Positions 5,806 to 6,264 of a stretch of 6,264 nucleotides of DNA are shown here, piece after piece. The stretch comes from Bacillota bacterium. Lineage in GTDB: Bacteria; Bacillota_C; Negativicutes; Sporomusales; Sporomusaceae. The notes under the pieces are model-generated. The model saw only the letters and a list, made by a program, of their open reading frames with translations, made no database searches and was not told the DNA's origin. Each line of letters starts with the position of its first letter. The first letter of the stretch is position 1. Location of the stretch: NCBI GenBank assembly GCA_023441125.1, contig JAEZQV010000439.1, positions 1 to 6,264 on the forward strand. Reading direction: 5' to 3'. Made by a program: the position numbers and the translations under genes.

Positions 5806-6264
5806 CTATTGCGAAATCCCTGTTAACGTAAAAGTCTTGGCGACAACTTCACCATTACCACCAATTTTCCCCACGGCCTTGCCGTTATATACCAGCTCGA
5901 CCGCGCCGGCATTGCCAAATTTAGCTGTGATTCTGTTAGCTGCCTCCCACGTCAGCGAGTCGCCGCTTTTGGGGATGCCTTCATAGATTTCTTTGCCGTC
6001 TGCCGTTATTTGCGTCCAGCACTGGGCAGTAAATTTAGCTGTTACAACTACTTTGGCAGCCGGTGCAGGCTGCGTTGGCTGCTGACCCGGCAAAGCAGCC
6101 GGTGGGGTTGCCGGCGCCGGCGGGGACTGCTTGGGCGCCGTTTGCTGCTCTGTAACCGAAGCCTGCGGCGGCGTTGGCTCGGATTTCTGGCTTCCCGCGG
6201 ACCACCAGGTAAGTCCGGCAGCAATTCCGGCCAAAACGATGACTACACTAACCCACTTTATTAA
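5806..6264 (-). CDS. rodZ: RodZ-like protein, C-terminal part (membrane segment and DUF4115 domain; 5' end beyond the window)
   Basis: The minus-strand frame is open to the window edge and gives 152 residues. It begins inside a transmembrane helix (KWVSVVIVLAGIAAGLTWW, about 3-21), continues through a Pro/Ala/Gln-rich linker (about 25-70) and ends in a DUF4115 domain (about 71-147). Domain hallmarks are CWTQITADGKEIYEG, the GNA motif at 117-119, and VYNGKAVGKIGG. This is the architecture of RodZ, a bitopic protein with a cytoplasmic helix-turn-helix that links MreB to the elongation machinery. Its external domain lies outside the membrane. The helix-turn-helix part should lie right of 6264. 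A TTG at 6234 could be read as a start, but it falls within the membrane helix and is not the true start. ygiQ follows after 21 bp. Confidence 0.85.
   Translation of the reverse strand, partial: LIKWVSVVIVLAGIAAGLTWWSAGSQKSEPTPPQASVTEQQTAPKQSPPAPATPPAALPGQQPTQPAPAAKVVVTAKFTAQCWTQITADGKEIYEGIPKSGDSLTWEAANRITAKFGNAGAVELVYNGKAVGKIGGNGEVVAKTFTLTGISQ

Noticed and set aside
6050..6180. GC-rich repetitive stretch as a possible DNA repeat or mobile-element trace
   Set aside because: It encodes the Pro/Ala/Gln-rich linker of the RodZ-like protein. The repetition follows from the amino-acid composition.
5806..6234. A stand-alone 142-aa secreted or anchored protein starting at TTG 6234
   Set aside because: The frame stays open to the window edge and the residues before the TTG complete a transmembrane helix. 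This is the C-terminal part of a longer RodZ-like gene.

Overview
The window looks like a chromosomal housekeeping segment of a low-to-medium GC Firmicute. Strong AGGAGG-type ribosome binding sites, TATAGT-type sigma-A promoters and a gene set built around rodZ, ygiQ, rimO and cinA support this. From remembered gene order I favour the Negativicutes (Sporomusa/Pelosinus-like), but the sequence alone does not prove that.

Layout, in the minus-strand direction of transcription (right to left): (1) 6264-5806, the 3' part of a rodZ-like gene: membrane segment, Pro/Ala-rich linker and DUF4115 domain. (2) 5784-3889, a YgiQ/UPF0313 radical SAM protein, 21 bp downstream and probably in the same transcript. 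(3) 3883-3491, a small plus-strand gene for a four-helix membrane protein of unknown function. It converges on ygiQ with a 5-bp gap, and both stop codons lie inside one terminator hairpin. (4) 3490-3274, a divergent promoter region with one good sigma-A promoter for each strand. (5) 3273-2242, an ABC-type solute-binding protein with no permease or ATPase gene beside it. (6) 2228-894, rimO, whose Shine-Dalgarno sequence overlaps the solute-binding gene's stop codon, followed by a terminator at 868-835. (7) 893-632, a gap holding that terminator and an unexplained structured inverted repeat. (8) 631-1, the N-terminal part of cinA, cut by the window edge.

RodZ acts in cell shape, RimO modifies ribosomal protein S12, CinA belongs to NAD-cofactor repair or competence-associated proteins, and YgiQ is a radical SAM enzyme of unknown substrate. 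These genes share a conserved neighbourhood rather than one pathway. The solute-binding gene and the divergent membrane-protein gene look like additions to that block, and pgsA, which I would expect between rimO and cinA, is not there. I see no mobile element, CRISPR array, tRNA or rRNA. I found no clear undescribed system. The least explained elements are the orphan binding protein coupled to rimO, the structured repeat upstream of cinA, and the unknown membrane protein.
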